Position numbers and translations under genes: made by a program. A stretch of DNA of 64,000 nucleotides from positions 30,873,522-30,937,521 of the forward strand of contig NW_022881603.1 in assembly GCF_003369915.1 (NCBI RefSeq). The letters run 5' to 3'. This stretch comes from Drosophila miranda. Taxonomy: Eukaryota > Arthropoda > Insecta > Diptera > Drosophilidae. Below, one piece after another: positions 40,066 to 52,498 of the stretch (its first letter is position 1; the number at the start of each line of letters is the position of its first letter). The notes beneath the pieces are model-generated. The model was not told the DNA's origin and ran no database searches. It worked only from the letters and a program-made list of their open reading frames with translations.

Positions 40066-40733
40066 ATTTGCTAATATGTATTACTAGAACAACAACTGAT
40101 CAAAGAAAAGCAGCAACTGGTGGATCGCATCGAGTGCGAAACATATTTATAGGAAATATAATTATGTAAAAAGGGAGAGAGCGCTTGACGTGCGGTCAGC
40201 GAGAGAGCATAGTACAGTGCAATCTCCCTAGAGCATACAATTTGCTGCGCACTCAGACTACTGTGGAAATAGCTGAGTCAGTAACTGGATCACATTGTCC
40301 TTGTAAATGACGAAAGCATATTTTGCTAACCCAGTGTACACTCCTTCGAGTGTGCACTGTACTTGAATATTTTTAAACTGCGCAGCAGAGCAATAGAAGG
40401 AAAACGATGCAAAAAGAGAGATGCCGAGAGCCCATTGCACACACTGCGTGACAAAAAGCTGTTTATCGGTGTCTGAGATTCTCGTCATACCATTTTACAA
40501 ATAAATTGATGTGTTATGATGTTTAGTAAATATACTCTAGATTTGTATACTATGTGTACTGCGTATAAGTGGGGACTTGTTATTATTGCCTGCATTAGTA
40601 TTTTAATGCAGAGCGTCGACTGCGAGCTAAAGCCTAAGTCTCGGTGCGCATACAAATCACACTAGCTGTATTCGTACGATTCCTGAACTGTACTTATTTT
40701 CCCTTTTGCTTATTCATCCTTTTTCATACTGTA
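40066..40733. other. Intergenic stretch between maltases 2 and 3, copy B
   Basis: Counterpart of 14750-15417, including the 76-codon ORF (40258-40488, minus) and the inverted repeat cagtgtacactccttcgagt at about 40333. No recognised gene. Confidence 0.5.
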
Positions 40734-42608
40734 CATATGTACATAAGTATGACAAGGGCATACTGGAACTTGGCGGGCAGACCACCGAACACCTGGGTCA
40801 GATCCACATTCTCGATGGAGTTGAAAATGTTGAACAGCGAAATGTAGACGTAGTTGCCGCTCAGGTAACTGAAATTTGGAACTTATGATGATGAGGTCAG
40901 GACTCACCGCTTAACGGCCAGGACGTAGTTGCTGACTGCCTTGATCTCGGCAGAGCCCTCCTCGATGGTGGGCTCCTTGCGGAGCTGCTGCAGCCGCTTG
41001 AAGATGTTTAGGTGGCTGAGAGAGACTTCGCGCTCTGTCTTCACGTTACGCTCGGCATAGTCTTGGCCCACCGGCAACCACGTGGTCGATCCGGTTGTGA
41101 ATCCAGCCATCTTATCGTCCGACCAGTGCATTGGGGTACGAGCGGGATCGCGTGACATGGCCATGTAGTTCTCCTCATAGCCGTTGCAGGCCTGCGGGTC
41201 CACAGTGTCCTCCCAGGACACGTAGCCATCGAGCATGCCGATCTCCTCGCCGTTGTAGGTGATACTGCAGCCGGGCAGCGTCAGCAGCAGGATGTTGAAC
41301 AGGTCGACCCGATTGGCGCCGAAGCGGGAGCCCACGCGGTTCTTGACATGGTTGCCAATCTGATCGGAATGTGTCACCGATTGAATGCCATGCGAGTGCG
41401 GTTGGAGTCTCGCGATAGCACTTACCACCCAGTTGGCGCTCTTCCCAGCTGGCATAAGGTTAAGCCAGTTGTTAATCAGGTATTCGTAGTGATAGGCATC
41501 GGAGTCGTAGTGCAGATTGCTAATCAACTGGAAGTTGAACGGTGTCTGGGCCCCATCCGCCGTGCTTTTGCCATAGTAGTCCATGACGATCTCAATGGGT
41601 GACCAGGTTATCACCATAAGGATTCTACGACAAGATACAAACATAATGGAATATCGTTACGATGAAACAACCACTTACCGCTCATCGCCCCCATTGTCGG
41701 CTTGGAACTGTTCGAGGATCTCACGCCATTCGAATCTGTAAGTATTTAATAAATATCGTGAGTTTTTCAATATTCCTATTATTACTCTTGTAGAGACCGA
41801 CTTACACTAGGTGAGGGGTCTCTGGCTGATCCACGGTGTAGATTTTGTGGGTGTAGCCATACTCATCTGGGTCATCGGTCCAATCGTTGCGGGGCTCATC
41901 CGGATAGTTTCCATTCTCGTCCGCCTCAATCTCGAAGGCATGGTAGATGGCGTCCACGCGGAAGCCGTCCACACCCTTCTCCAGCCAGAAGCGAAGGACA
42001 TTGTTCATCTCCTCGCGCACCACGGGATTGCGGAAGAATTGCTTCTTGTGGAACTGGTGAAGGTAGTACTCCTGGCGGCCCTCATGCCACTCCCAGGCCG
42101 ATCCGCGGAACACACTCACCCAATTGGTGGGGGGAATACGCTGCCCGTTGTCATCGACGAAGCCGGGATGCCAAATATAGTAGTCCTTGTACTTCTCCTC
42201 GCCAGCAGCAGAGCGGATGAACCAGTCGCATTCATCGCTAGAGTGATTGGGCACGAAATCCAGGATGATCTTCACATTCAGCTCCTTGGCACGGGCAACC
42301 ATGTTTTCAAAGTCCTCCATGTCGCCGAAGAGTGGATCTACGTCTTTGAAGTCGGATATGTCATAGTCAAAATCGGCCATGGGTGATTTGAGAAAAGGCG
42401 ACAGCCAAGTGGCAGTCACGCCGATCTCCTTAAGATATTCCAATTTCTCTGTGACTACATTTAAGTCACCGATTCCATCGCCATCGGTGTCCTTAAAGGA
42501 TCGCGGATAGATCTGATAGAACGAGGCTGTCTTCCACCAGGGAGCGGCGGCATCGACGGCCAGAAGGCCAAGGCCGATCAGCAGGAATAGGCAGGACCAA
42601 GTGGTCAT
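40734..42608 (-). pseudogene. Maltase 3 (GH13), nearly open but catalytically defective
   Basis: Start ATG 42608 with a signal peptide ([17 protein letters not shown]). Exons are 41806-42608, 41679-41735, 41426-41624, 40908-41359 and 40734-40868, all with GT-AG sites. There is no internal stop in this model. Motifs are [35 protein letters not shown] and GFRVDAIYH (nucleophile Asp kept). The acid/base Glu of the family motif (usually VETYSP) reads VITWSP, and NHD reads NHVKN, so two of the three catalytic carboxylates are gone. PDLNY is lost before FRNPVV. The C terminus runs into unrelated residues after QYALV and lacks the usual last exon. It is either a pseudogene or a non-catalytic homologue; pseudogene is favoured given the context. 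Confidence 0.8.
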
Positions 42609-43644
<1,036 letters not shown>

Positions 43645-43746
43645 TGACGATCGTAATAGCTGCAGAACAAGTTCTCAACTGATTTCTTCTTAGGCATAAC
43701 ACAGCAGTTGGCTTATCTGAAGGAAATTGGCATTACGGCCACCTGG

Positions 43747-46355
43747 TGTAGTGGTCGCTTGTCGGGCGGATAGGAAAGCATATTTGTGTTCTTCGCCTGA
43801 AAGTATGCCCGATGGTATTTGTACAATTTATATATTTATGTATATAATATATATATAAATATATTTATATATATTATATTATTTATACAAGTATATATCA
43901 CACCTCACCGAGATACTTATTAATTATTAAGTTTAGTCCCCATAGTTAGTGTATAGTTAGGTTGGCTTAATTTCTTGTTGTGGTGTTACATGTTAAATGT
44001 TCCTGGTCGTGTGAGGGCTAGCGCCATCTAGGGTTGACATTAAGAATATGCTTAAAAACGAACAAAAAATCTCCCCACCATGTCCATAACCATTCAAGGT
44101 GAATGGCGAAGGATCGTGCAAAGGCAGATCCGGAGAACAAAATTTTTGTTGGTCATTAGATCCGCCCAAATCTTTCTTTCTCCTCGTGGCCGTACAAGCA
44201 TTCAGTTGCGCGGTGAGAAAAAAAAAACAATAAAAATAAAATTAAACCGCCGTAAATAACCGTGGTGTGAAACCAAAGTGCACTCGATCGGGAAAAAAGA
44301 ACCCAAGAAAGCAGATCGGGCTCTAATCGAAAACGTGAGTACCGGCTTTCGACAGTGCTAGGAGCCTCGAAGTTAGATTTTCCGACTTTTTCTGTAGTTT
44401 CCGCTTGGAGGTGAGCAGCCCCAACACAAAAAAAAAAAAAAAAAACACCTGGAGAAAGAAGGAATTAGCACCTCAACCCCATCCCCCTACTTTCGCAGTG
44501 CCAGTTCCAACCGGGTAAATATGTGCATGGAGTAACTGTTAGAAAAAGTAGCCTGATCAGTATTTTTAAATTCCACATTAGAATCGGCACTTAGTTTGGG
44601 AAATATCCAAAAGCTGCAGCCCGAGCTTTAAGCCCCCGCACTACGAACCAGCTGATCCACCAAGTCGCGGGCAGTGAACTTTGGCTGCGCGAGACGAGGA
44701 CAGCCGTCTGACCGGGCTTAGTGCGGCGAAGTGGCGTAACCGCTTCGCATTCAAAACCGGGCCAAGAAACGGAAACCGGGGCTTGCAGTCAGCGTAGGAC
44801 CGAAGCCGCTTAAATGTTCCTACCGGACGGGAAAAAATAGTGCACCACGTGTGTACATAACCTCCCGGCGACCCCTAGTGGTATCGCCTCTCTTGTTCTT
44901 CTCGTGATTCGGCCTTACTGTTCCAAACGTTTATTTAAAGTGCAGTGGAGGCCAGCTTTTGTCTTATGTGCACGTTAGTGTCATTATGTAGGCTGAATGA
45001 AAACTGTAAGAGATGTGCTCACATACATATGTATACACCGCCCACTGAAAGCCACTGAGGCCAGTAAGATCCCACCGTGACTCGCATTCCCTTGAACCTC
45101 GCAGTCCGTTGATATGTCTGTTTTTGTGTAGTTGGATATACTTAGTGTTAATTGTAAAAGAAAAAAAAAACCAGAAAAAAAACCCACCAACACATGGAAA
45201 GTTTGAAAATGCATTTGATAAAAGCTTAAAAGTTTGAGCTTAAAAGCGTCCGCTCGGCCGGGTCCCCTCCGCGAGCTTATGCCATGCAGCACGCGCTGTA
45301 CGATTTTGTTTTTGGTTTGCAGGTAAAAGTTTAATGCACCCACACACAGCCACACGCCCAGCTACGAAAGATCTTTCGCCGCGGGAACACAAACAAGAAC
45401 TGAGTGAGCTTTATAATATACCAACAACATTACATTTTATTGCCTCCCAAAATTCCGCGAGCGTGGCAAAAGCTTCGTTCTTTTTTGCTAGAGCTGTTTG
45501 TCGGTCGTTGACCTCACACTTTTAAAGTAGTCACAGCTGATTGGCCTTCTGCCTTTACAATACGCTTGGTAGAACGAATAGTATGTCCAACTACTCCCTG
45601 AAGCCGATGTGCTGGGACATGTGTACCTATATTGCGCTATAGTATTATCTTTCTATCTAAGGAAAAATCATTAGTTTATATCGCACTATAAAATATCGTA
45701 TATGCACTTATAACTATTTACACTTATCGTATTTATTTATCTAAATATTCCCTAGTAATAATAGCTATATCTCTTGTGACGCTTTTCGTTCCTCCTTTTG
45801 TCCATTTAGCCTTGTCTTGGAGTTCTCGGTTAGTGTTTCTTTTTTCTTGTAACATGAATATAGTATCTGAATATAGTTTCTAATAAAATGATTGTTAAGA
45901 TGAATATGTGCTAGACGTTACCGCAGTTGGGGGAACCATGCCGCTCTTGAGCGAAATAGGATGACCAATACCGGACACTCCAGGGATCCTGATATTATTA
46001 TTGGCTCTTTCAGGATCATGGTAGGGTGGGCGTGGCACGACTCCGTGCCAGCAAAACAGAGATGTCCGCCGCGGTGGTAGATCCCTACTCCTTCTCTGCA
46101 CTATCTTTGCCCCACTATACTTTCCGTACCCCTAACGATCCTTTCCTTGTCTGTCCCCCTCCCATTACCAAAAAGAGTACGCGAATTTTAATAAAATAAT
46201 ACCAGCAGGAGCGAAGCAACCTAACTGGAGGGTTACCCCAAAGAACCCATCCCCATTTCCGACCAGAGATCAGCCGTGGAAGCGAGCGCGTACTCCTTCT
46301 CAGTTAGCCGACCACCAGCTTCATCGTGCGAAGATTCTCTTCGTTACTCGTTACA
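43747..46355 (+). repeat. 5' LTR of the Ulysses-like element
   Basis: 2609 bp, starting tgtagtggtcgc and ending ctcgttaca. It includes an AT-rich tract near its start (43828-43900) and A-rich runs at 44219 and 44429. Most of it is non-coding; a 68-codon antisense ORF (45895-46101) recurs in the other LTR and has no recognisable motif. Confidence 0.95.
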
Positions 46356-46372
46356 GTAATAATTATTTTATT

Positions 46373-46390
46373 TGGCGCCCAACGTGGGGC
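46373..46390 (+). other. Primer binding site, tRNA-Lys type
   Basis: tggcgcccaacgtggggc, 17 bp after the LTR. It complements the 3' end of Drosophila tRNA-Lys(CTT) including CCA, as I recall that tRNA. Minus-strand DNA synthesis would start here. Confidence 0.85.
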
Positions 46391-47572
46391 CGAAAGGCCT
46401 GAAGGTCAGGTTTGACGTAATTGTAAACGTTACAAAGCGGAGTTACATTAACTTATATGGTTGTGTGTGACCCCAGCCAAACTTGACCCCGAAGCAGAAA
46501 AATTGTTGAGAAAGTCCATAACACCTGCGAGCAGTGCATAGTCATGCACTGGCTTAAGACTTTTGTTCCCTGTTTCCCACCCCCCTTCCTTAAAGCCTTC
46601 CTTTTGTCCTGGAATTGGATCCTGTGATGGTGGATGCTTATTAGTTTCCGATAACGGTTAGCCCGCATCGGAGTATGATCCATAACCCTTGCTCGATGGT
46701 AAGCTGCTCTGGAATCGATAATAGCTTCACCATAGCTTTATTGCCGAGCAGTATATGCCATAGCAGTGAAATCTAGATGGATTCACTGGTATGTGGAAGT
46801 TGGCTGGACACAGGGTTATTAGTGGAGTAAATCTACGACCTGCCGCTATACAGAAGCATATTAGTGAATACATTCGCCCGTATCCCTTGGAAATTGACAG
46901 GTACCTTGGGTAGCTTTGGTTCAGTTGTCACCGGAGTCAGCTAGAAGAATCAAAATTATTTTTTGTTGCCGCTCAACTCGAATCGGGGTTATTAGGGTGC
47001 CTCCGTCTTTTGTTTCTCTCTCTACTTTCTAGTGATTGGTCTATTCGTGCGCCGATTTATACAGCAGGTTATCGCCGGCCGAACGTGGTACCCCTGGTGC
47101 TGGTGCGTTTCTTCGTGCTACGTTTCCGGCCCGGACCGATAATGGCTGCGAAAAAGGTATAGGTCGTAGCACGCAGAGACTATTACAAACTCCCCGTAAC
47201 CGCTTCGGTAATGTTTCCTCGATGGGCGGCTGACGAACACCGTCGTGATCCTGGTATGGGCACGCGGGCAAGAACGTCGTCCGTCCCTATGTTTAGGCGT
47301 TCGCCGCAGACAGGAAGGGGCCTAGAGCTACTACTTGGGTCACGATTGCCGAAGATACCTTTTCTTTATTTCCCCCTTTTTCGCTCTACCACGCATAGTT
47401 ATTGGCAACCTTTCGGAGGGAAAGGGTTGCATGGTTTCCCCCAAAATCTCTCTATCAAAGATCGTTTTTTTTGCTTTCCCCGTTATTATTGTTTCTTTTT
47501 TTGTTAATATTTGTCTGAACTAGATTTATAGGAACGTGCTTAAAGCTAGTTAATATATAGGATAACTTTACA
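46391..47572 (+). other. Long leader of the Ulysses-like element
   Basis: About 1.2 kb between the primer site and gag, with no long ORF. It ends in an AT-rich, T-rich section before ATG 47573. It presumably holds the packaging signal and untranslated leader; no motif can be named. Confidence 0.6.
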
Positions 47573-49177
47573 ATGCCGGTAGACCGAAGCCCGGATTATA
47601 GGATTCAGCCAAAAGAGAGCGAAACCTTTTGCTGTGTATGCACGCAAGAAGTCGAATACCCAGGCCAACTATTAGCTACCAGCTGTAACCATTATTTCCA
47701 TCACACCTGCTTTAGTGCACGTTCAGGAAATAAGAAAGTCTGTCCAGTGTGCAGAACTGCGCTGAGCAAATCGACCCTTAATTTGGCAGAAGAACTAGAA
47801 GCAGCTCAAGCCTCAGGCAGCCAACCAGGGGCAGTTGCAGTGACCAGATCCCGTTCGAAAACACTTAAATCACAGCAAAACCAATTATCCGCTGCCAATA
47901 TGCAGAGTGGGGTCCGAAGTGTTAGCCAACCCGAAGGGCCTAGTGTGTCCGGTCCAATGGCCGCTCCAGATCGTCCTAGAGGCCAACCGCCAAACTCTGC
48001 GGCAGCAGTGGTGTCAGCTTCAGCAGCTCGAACGGGTCTGCCAGCCACGGATGGTAGCTTGCAACAGACCATTGCGGACGCAGTGACAGCCGCACAAGCA
48101 CAGCACACTCAAATGCTAGCTAACGCGATTGAAGCGGGGTTTCAAAGATTGTCGCTCCAGAATGCAGCTCCAGTTCCAACGGAAAGGGTACACCCAGCCT
48201 ATAGGCAGTCCTCTCCCGTTAGGTCAAATCAATCCTTTGAGCAACTCTTTAGGTTATCCGCCAGGGAAAACGCAGCATTGCCAAACTCAGCGTCCGAGCG
48301 ACCGACTAACTTGTCAGCTTCACCCGAGTCGCAGCAATCACATCAGTTGCGCGCGGATCGGATTAGCCAGATAATCGCGAACTGGAAGTTGAGATTCTCA
48401 GGGCGCTCCTCTATGTCAATAGATGATTTTTTGTATCGCGTCGAAGCTCTGACCAGCCAGACACTAAATAGCAATTTTGAATTGTTATCTCGCTACGCGA
48501 GCAACCTGTTCGAAGGAAGCGCGGGTGAATGGTACTGGAGGTATCATAAAAGCGTACCAAGAGTGCGCTGGATTGATCTCTGTATTGCTCTGAGATCGCA
48601 GTTTTCGGACGGCAGAACAGATTTAGAAATCAGAACCGCGATCACCCAGAGGAAGCAGAAAGTCAACGAACCGTTTGACAGTTTTTATGAGGCCATAGTG
48701 GCGCTTGCAGACAAGCTCGTGCAGCCGATGACCGAGCAGTCCTTGTTAGAGGTGTTGCGAGCAAATCTGCTCAATGAGATACAACATGAGATTTTATATG
48801 TGCCCATACCGAACATTGTGCAGTTGCGACAAGTGGTCCGCAAGCGTGAAAGGTTCATCGAAAATACTGCTAAGCCAATCCCGGCTACTCGACGATTTGT
48901 TCCTCGCAATCAGGTGAACGAAATGTCCATCCAGACAGAAGGTCTGGCAGAAGCCGATTCGGAAGAAGCTGACCCTTTTGATATCGACGCGATGACGCTT
49001 TCTTGCTGGAATTGCAATAAACAAGGCCACCGATATCAAGAGTGCGAAGCAGAGCGTAAAGTATTCTGTTATGGATGTGGTAAGCGGGACACATATAAAC
49101 CATCGTGCCAAAAATGTAGCTCGTCAAAAAACGAGTTGGCTCGTGCACCGATATCGAGTGCACGCAAGTTAGTGTAA
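47573..49177 (+). CDS. gag: Gag with N-terminal RING-H2 finger (Ulysses-like element)
   Basis: 534 codons, intact. Residues 20-60 form a RING-H2 zinc finger with spacing C20-x2-C23-x14-C38-x-H40-x2-H43-x2-C46-x10-C57-x2-C60, a fold typical of E3 ubiquitin ligases. Residues about 70-260 are a low-complexity Ser/Ala/Gln/Pro-rich linker. Residues about 270-450 are a retrotransposon capsid-like domain (IDDFLYRVEAL, EWYWRY, RKQKVNEPFDSFYEAI). A zinc knuckle CWNCNKQGHRYQEC sits near 478-491, followed by a second Cys cluster with Thr in place of the His (CYGCGKRDTYKPSC). Gag forms the virus-like particle and binds element RNA. The RING lies in frame with no stop or splice site between it and the capsid region. 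The stop (49175-49177) overlaps the pol frame by 5 nt, with pol in the +1 frame. Confidence 0.92.
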   Translation: MPVDRSPDYRIQPKESETFCCVCTQEVEYPGQLLATSCNHYFHHTCFSARSGNKKVCPVCRTALSKSTLNLAEELEAAQASGSQPGAVAVTRSRSKTLKSQQNQLSAANMQSGVRSVSQPEGPSVSGPMAAPDRPRGQPPNSAAAVVSASAARTGLPATDGSLQQTIADAVTAAQAQHTQMLANAIEAGFQRLSLQNAAPVPTERVHPAYRQSSPVRSNQSFEQLFRLSARENAALPNSASERPTNLSASPESQQSHQLRADRISQIIANWKLRFSGRSSMSIDDFLYRVEALTSQTLNSNFELLSRYASNLFEGSAGEWYWRYHKSVPRVRWIDLCIALRSQFSDGRTDLEIRTAITQRKQKVNEPFDSFYEAIVALADKLVQPMTEQSLLEVLRANLLNEIQHEILYVPIPNIVQLRQVVRKRERFIENTAKPIPATRRFVPRNQVNEMSIQTEGLAEADSEEADPFDIDAMTLSCWNCNKQGHRYQECEAERKVFCYGCGKRDTYKPSCQKCSSSKNELARAPISSARKLV

Positions 49178-52100
49178 CGAATACGGAGTAACCGGGGCTA
49201 CGTCAAGCTCACTCCCCCTACCTCCTGACATGATAACGACCACTATGATACCAGTACAGGACGACGATCAGGAAACGACCCCTGCGCCTAGCAAAACTCG
49301 AGACCGTAAGCGTAGGAAGCTGTTCCGCACGCAGAGTAAAAATGCGCGCAGAGCATTATTAGCCTCTGTTATTAGTAATATCACTGACCTACGACCCTAC
49401 GCCAATGTCACTCTGTTTGGCAAGACGATAAGTGGATTAATGGACACAGGCGCCTCAATCAGCTGCCTTGGGGGTAAATTTGCAGAAGAGTTATCTCGAA
49501 CAAACCCTGAGGTCAAGCCGATGAAGTCAGCCGTGCGAACCGCAGATGGGAAAAAGCCAGTTATTCTAGGTAGGATCTCCACACTCATTTGCTTTCGTGG
49601 AAATTCCAAACGAATATGCCTTTATCTTGTACCATCGTTATCGCAGGAGTTATATCTAGGAATAGACTTTTGGAGAAGCTTTAATCTACTGCCGTTCTTC
49701 TTAATGAGCAAAGCGAATAACAACAGTTTGGCGGCTATAAACTTTGACAACCCGATGCAAATACCTTTGTCGGAATTACAGCAGAAGGAACTAGTAGCGA
49801 TAGTACAGATGTTCCCTTCGTTTGCCGAAAAAGGATTAGGAAAGACAAACTGGCTTACACATGACATAGAAATTTCCGAGACTCGGCCCATAAAACAACG
49901 CCACTACGCAGTGTCGCCTGCAGTCGAAAAATGTATATACGAAGAGTTGGACCGAATGTTAGGCCTTGGGGTGATTGAAGAATCAGATAGCCCGTGGTCT
50001 TCCCCGGTAGTAATTGTGCGTAAGCCAGGTAAGGTTCGCCTTTGCCTTGATAGCCGGAAAGTTAACGGAGTAACAGTCAAAAATGCTTACCCTATGCCCC
50101 TCATTGATGGCATTTTAAGTAGACTTCCAAAAGCGCAGTTCATTTCAAGCATCGATCTTAAAGATGCTTACTGGCAGATTCCGCTTACTCCAAGGGCTCG
50201 GGAGAAGACGGCTTTTGCTGTGCCTGGGAGGCCGCTATATCAATTCACGGTGATGCCGTTTGGTTTATGCAATGCCCCACAGACCATGTCCAAACTGATA
50301 AATAAAGTTATCCCACCATCTTTGCGAAATGAGATTTTCATTTATCTCGACGACTTATTGGTGATTTCGGAGTCCTTCGAGAAGCACATGTCCGTGTTGA
50401 AAGCGCTGGCCGACCGACTGTCTCAAGCTGGACTGACGATAAACGTAGAGAAGAGCAAATTTTGCCTAAAGGAAGTGAAATACCTGGGCCACGTGATAGG
50501 GTATGGGATGATACAAACGGATCCCGAAAAAGTTGCTGCTATTCGGGAGTTTCCAGTGCCACGATCGGTGAAGCAAGTGCGACGATTTTTGGGAACCACT
50601 GGATGGTACCATAAATTTATTAAAAACTATGCCGGAATTGCTGCCCCAATATCAGATACACTAAAGCAACGTCGATCGTTTGTATGGACCAACGAAGCGC
50701 AAAGGGCGTTTGAAAGTTTAAAAGACCAAATGTGCGAGGCACCAGTCCTACATAGCCCCGACTTTACCATTCCATTTGCCATTCATTGTGATGCCAGCCA
50801 CACCGGAGTTGGCGGCGTGTTAATGCAAACGGATAGCGATGGTAATGACATCCCAATCGCATTCATGTCTCGCAAGCTGAATCAGTGTCAGCGAAACTAT
50901 TCAGTCACGGAGAAAGAGTGTTTGGCAGCCATAATGTGTGTGAAGAAGTTTCGAGCTTATGTGGAAGGACACGAGTTCTCCATCCATACCGACCATGCAT
51001 CATTGAAGTGGCTAATGTCACAATCGGCCTAAGTTCTAGATTGGCAAGATGGGCTCTCAAATTGCAGGGGTTCAACTTCAAAGTACCGCAAAGGTAGCCA
51101 AAATGTTGTCCCAGATGCTCTGTCGCGGGTGCACACCGAAGATCTATCGGCATTCAGCTGCGATGGATTGGTAGACTTGCAGTCTGATTGCTTCAAGTCG
51201 GCAGAATATTTGGAACTAATTCGAAAAATTAAAGGCAACCAGACACAGATGCCAGACATTAAGGTGATCGATAATCTCATATATCGGCGAGCAGAACACG
51301 CGGCTGCTGATCAGATCGCTGACGACCTGTGTTGGAAGCTGTGGGTTCCAACGGAGCTGGTGTCCGATGTACTAAAACAGAGTCACGAACAGTCGCTAGC
51401 AGCTCATAGCGGAATTAATAAAACGTTGGAGAGAGTTCGACGTTATTATTATTGGCCAAGTTTAGTAACCGATGTGAGAGCGTTCATAAACAGCTGTTCG
51501 GTCTGCAAGTGCACCAAGTACCCGAATCGTTCGTTACGACCCCCATTAGCTCCAGTGAAGGAAACTCAACGAGTGTTTCAGAAGTTGTTTGTGGATTTCC
51601 TGGGTCCGTATCCACGAAGCAAATCCGGAAATGTCGGTATCTTCGTTGTTTTGGACCATCTTTCAAAATATCCGTTTTTAAAACCCGTAAAGAAATTTAC
51701 AGCGGAGGCGATAACTCGATTCATGGAAGAGGACCTATTCCATTGCTTCGGGGTACCCGAAGTGGTTGTGTCCGACAATGGAGTACAATTTAAGGCCCAT
51801 CACTTCAATTCGCTGTTGAAAAAGTACAATGTGCAGCATTTTTATACGGCTGTGTACGCACCTCAAGCCAACGCATCGGAACGCGTTAACAGATCCGTTA
51901 TTGCCGCCATTAAAGCTTACATCAAGCCAGATCAAACTAATTGGGATGAGCAGCTTAGTTCTATTAGTTGTGCCTTACGATCTAGTCTGCATTCAGCCCT
52001 AAACGACAGCCCCTATCGGGTTGCATTTGGACAGCACATGATCACCAATGGAGACACCTATCAGCTCTTACGAAATTTGCAGGTTTTAGAAGATCGTACC

Positions 52101-52409
52101 GTGAGTTTTGGCCGGGAAGATTCGTTTGATGTGATTCGAAAAACAGCCCAACGAACAATACAAAAACAACACCAACGAAACGAACAGCAGTACAACCTTC
52201 GAAGTCGTGAAGTGGCGTTCAAAGTTGGCCAGGAGGTCTACAGACGCAACTTTCAGCAGAGCAATATCGTTAAAGGTTTCAGCGCAAAACTAGCTCCTAC
52301 TTTTGTAAAAGCTAGAATAAAACGTAGGCTTGGTCACAGTTATTACGAGTTGGAAGATCCCCAAGGTAGACTTATCGGAAAATACCACGCTAAAGATATA
52401 AAGCAGTGA
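49173..52409 (+). pseudogene. pol: Pol of the Ulysses-like element, two small indels before integrase
   Basis: Frame open from 49173 (first ATG 49230). Protease has MDTGAS (about residue 70). RT has SPWSSPVVIVRKPGK, RLCLDSRKVN and the catalytic YLDDLLV (about residue 372). RNase H has HCDASHTGVGG (about 518) and HTDHASLKW. At 51030-51032 a TAA appears because of a 1-2 nt indel; the correct reading (SSRLARWALKLQGF) lies in another frame until about 51085, where a second indel restores the first frame (DALSRVH). Integrase from 51129 has H...H and C-x2-C (CSVCKC) and a D-D-E core: FVDFLGP, VSDNGVQF and the Glu of ASERVNRS. It ends with a basic tail at 52409. As assembled it is inactive; the two compensating indels could also be assembly or base-calling errors. 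Confidence 0.85.
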
Positions 52410-52498
52410 CCATCCTAATACAGGTTAACGGTTTTCCTCCAAGCGTCTATCACCCTTTGATGTGATTAACACCAAAGTGTGATCTTGGCCGGGGGATT

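Noticed and set aside
41811-42386. 191-codon plus-strand ORF opposite maltase 3; also 57296-58156 (286 codons) opposite maltase 5
   Set aside because: These are antisense shadows of GC-rich maltase exons.
40734-42608. Calling maltase 3 a functional maltase because its exons are open
   Set aside because: Acid/base Glu and the NHD Asp are both replaced, PDLNY is missing and the final exon is absent.
45895-46101. 68-codon antisense ORF present in both LTRs
   Set aside because: It recurs only because LTRs are duplicates. There is no motif, and it is out of line with element genes.
47573-47760. RING finger as a captured host exon fused by assembly error
   Set aside because: It is in frame with the rest of Gag, begins at the expected gag start after the leader, and shows no splice site or break between RING and capsid regions.
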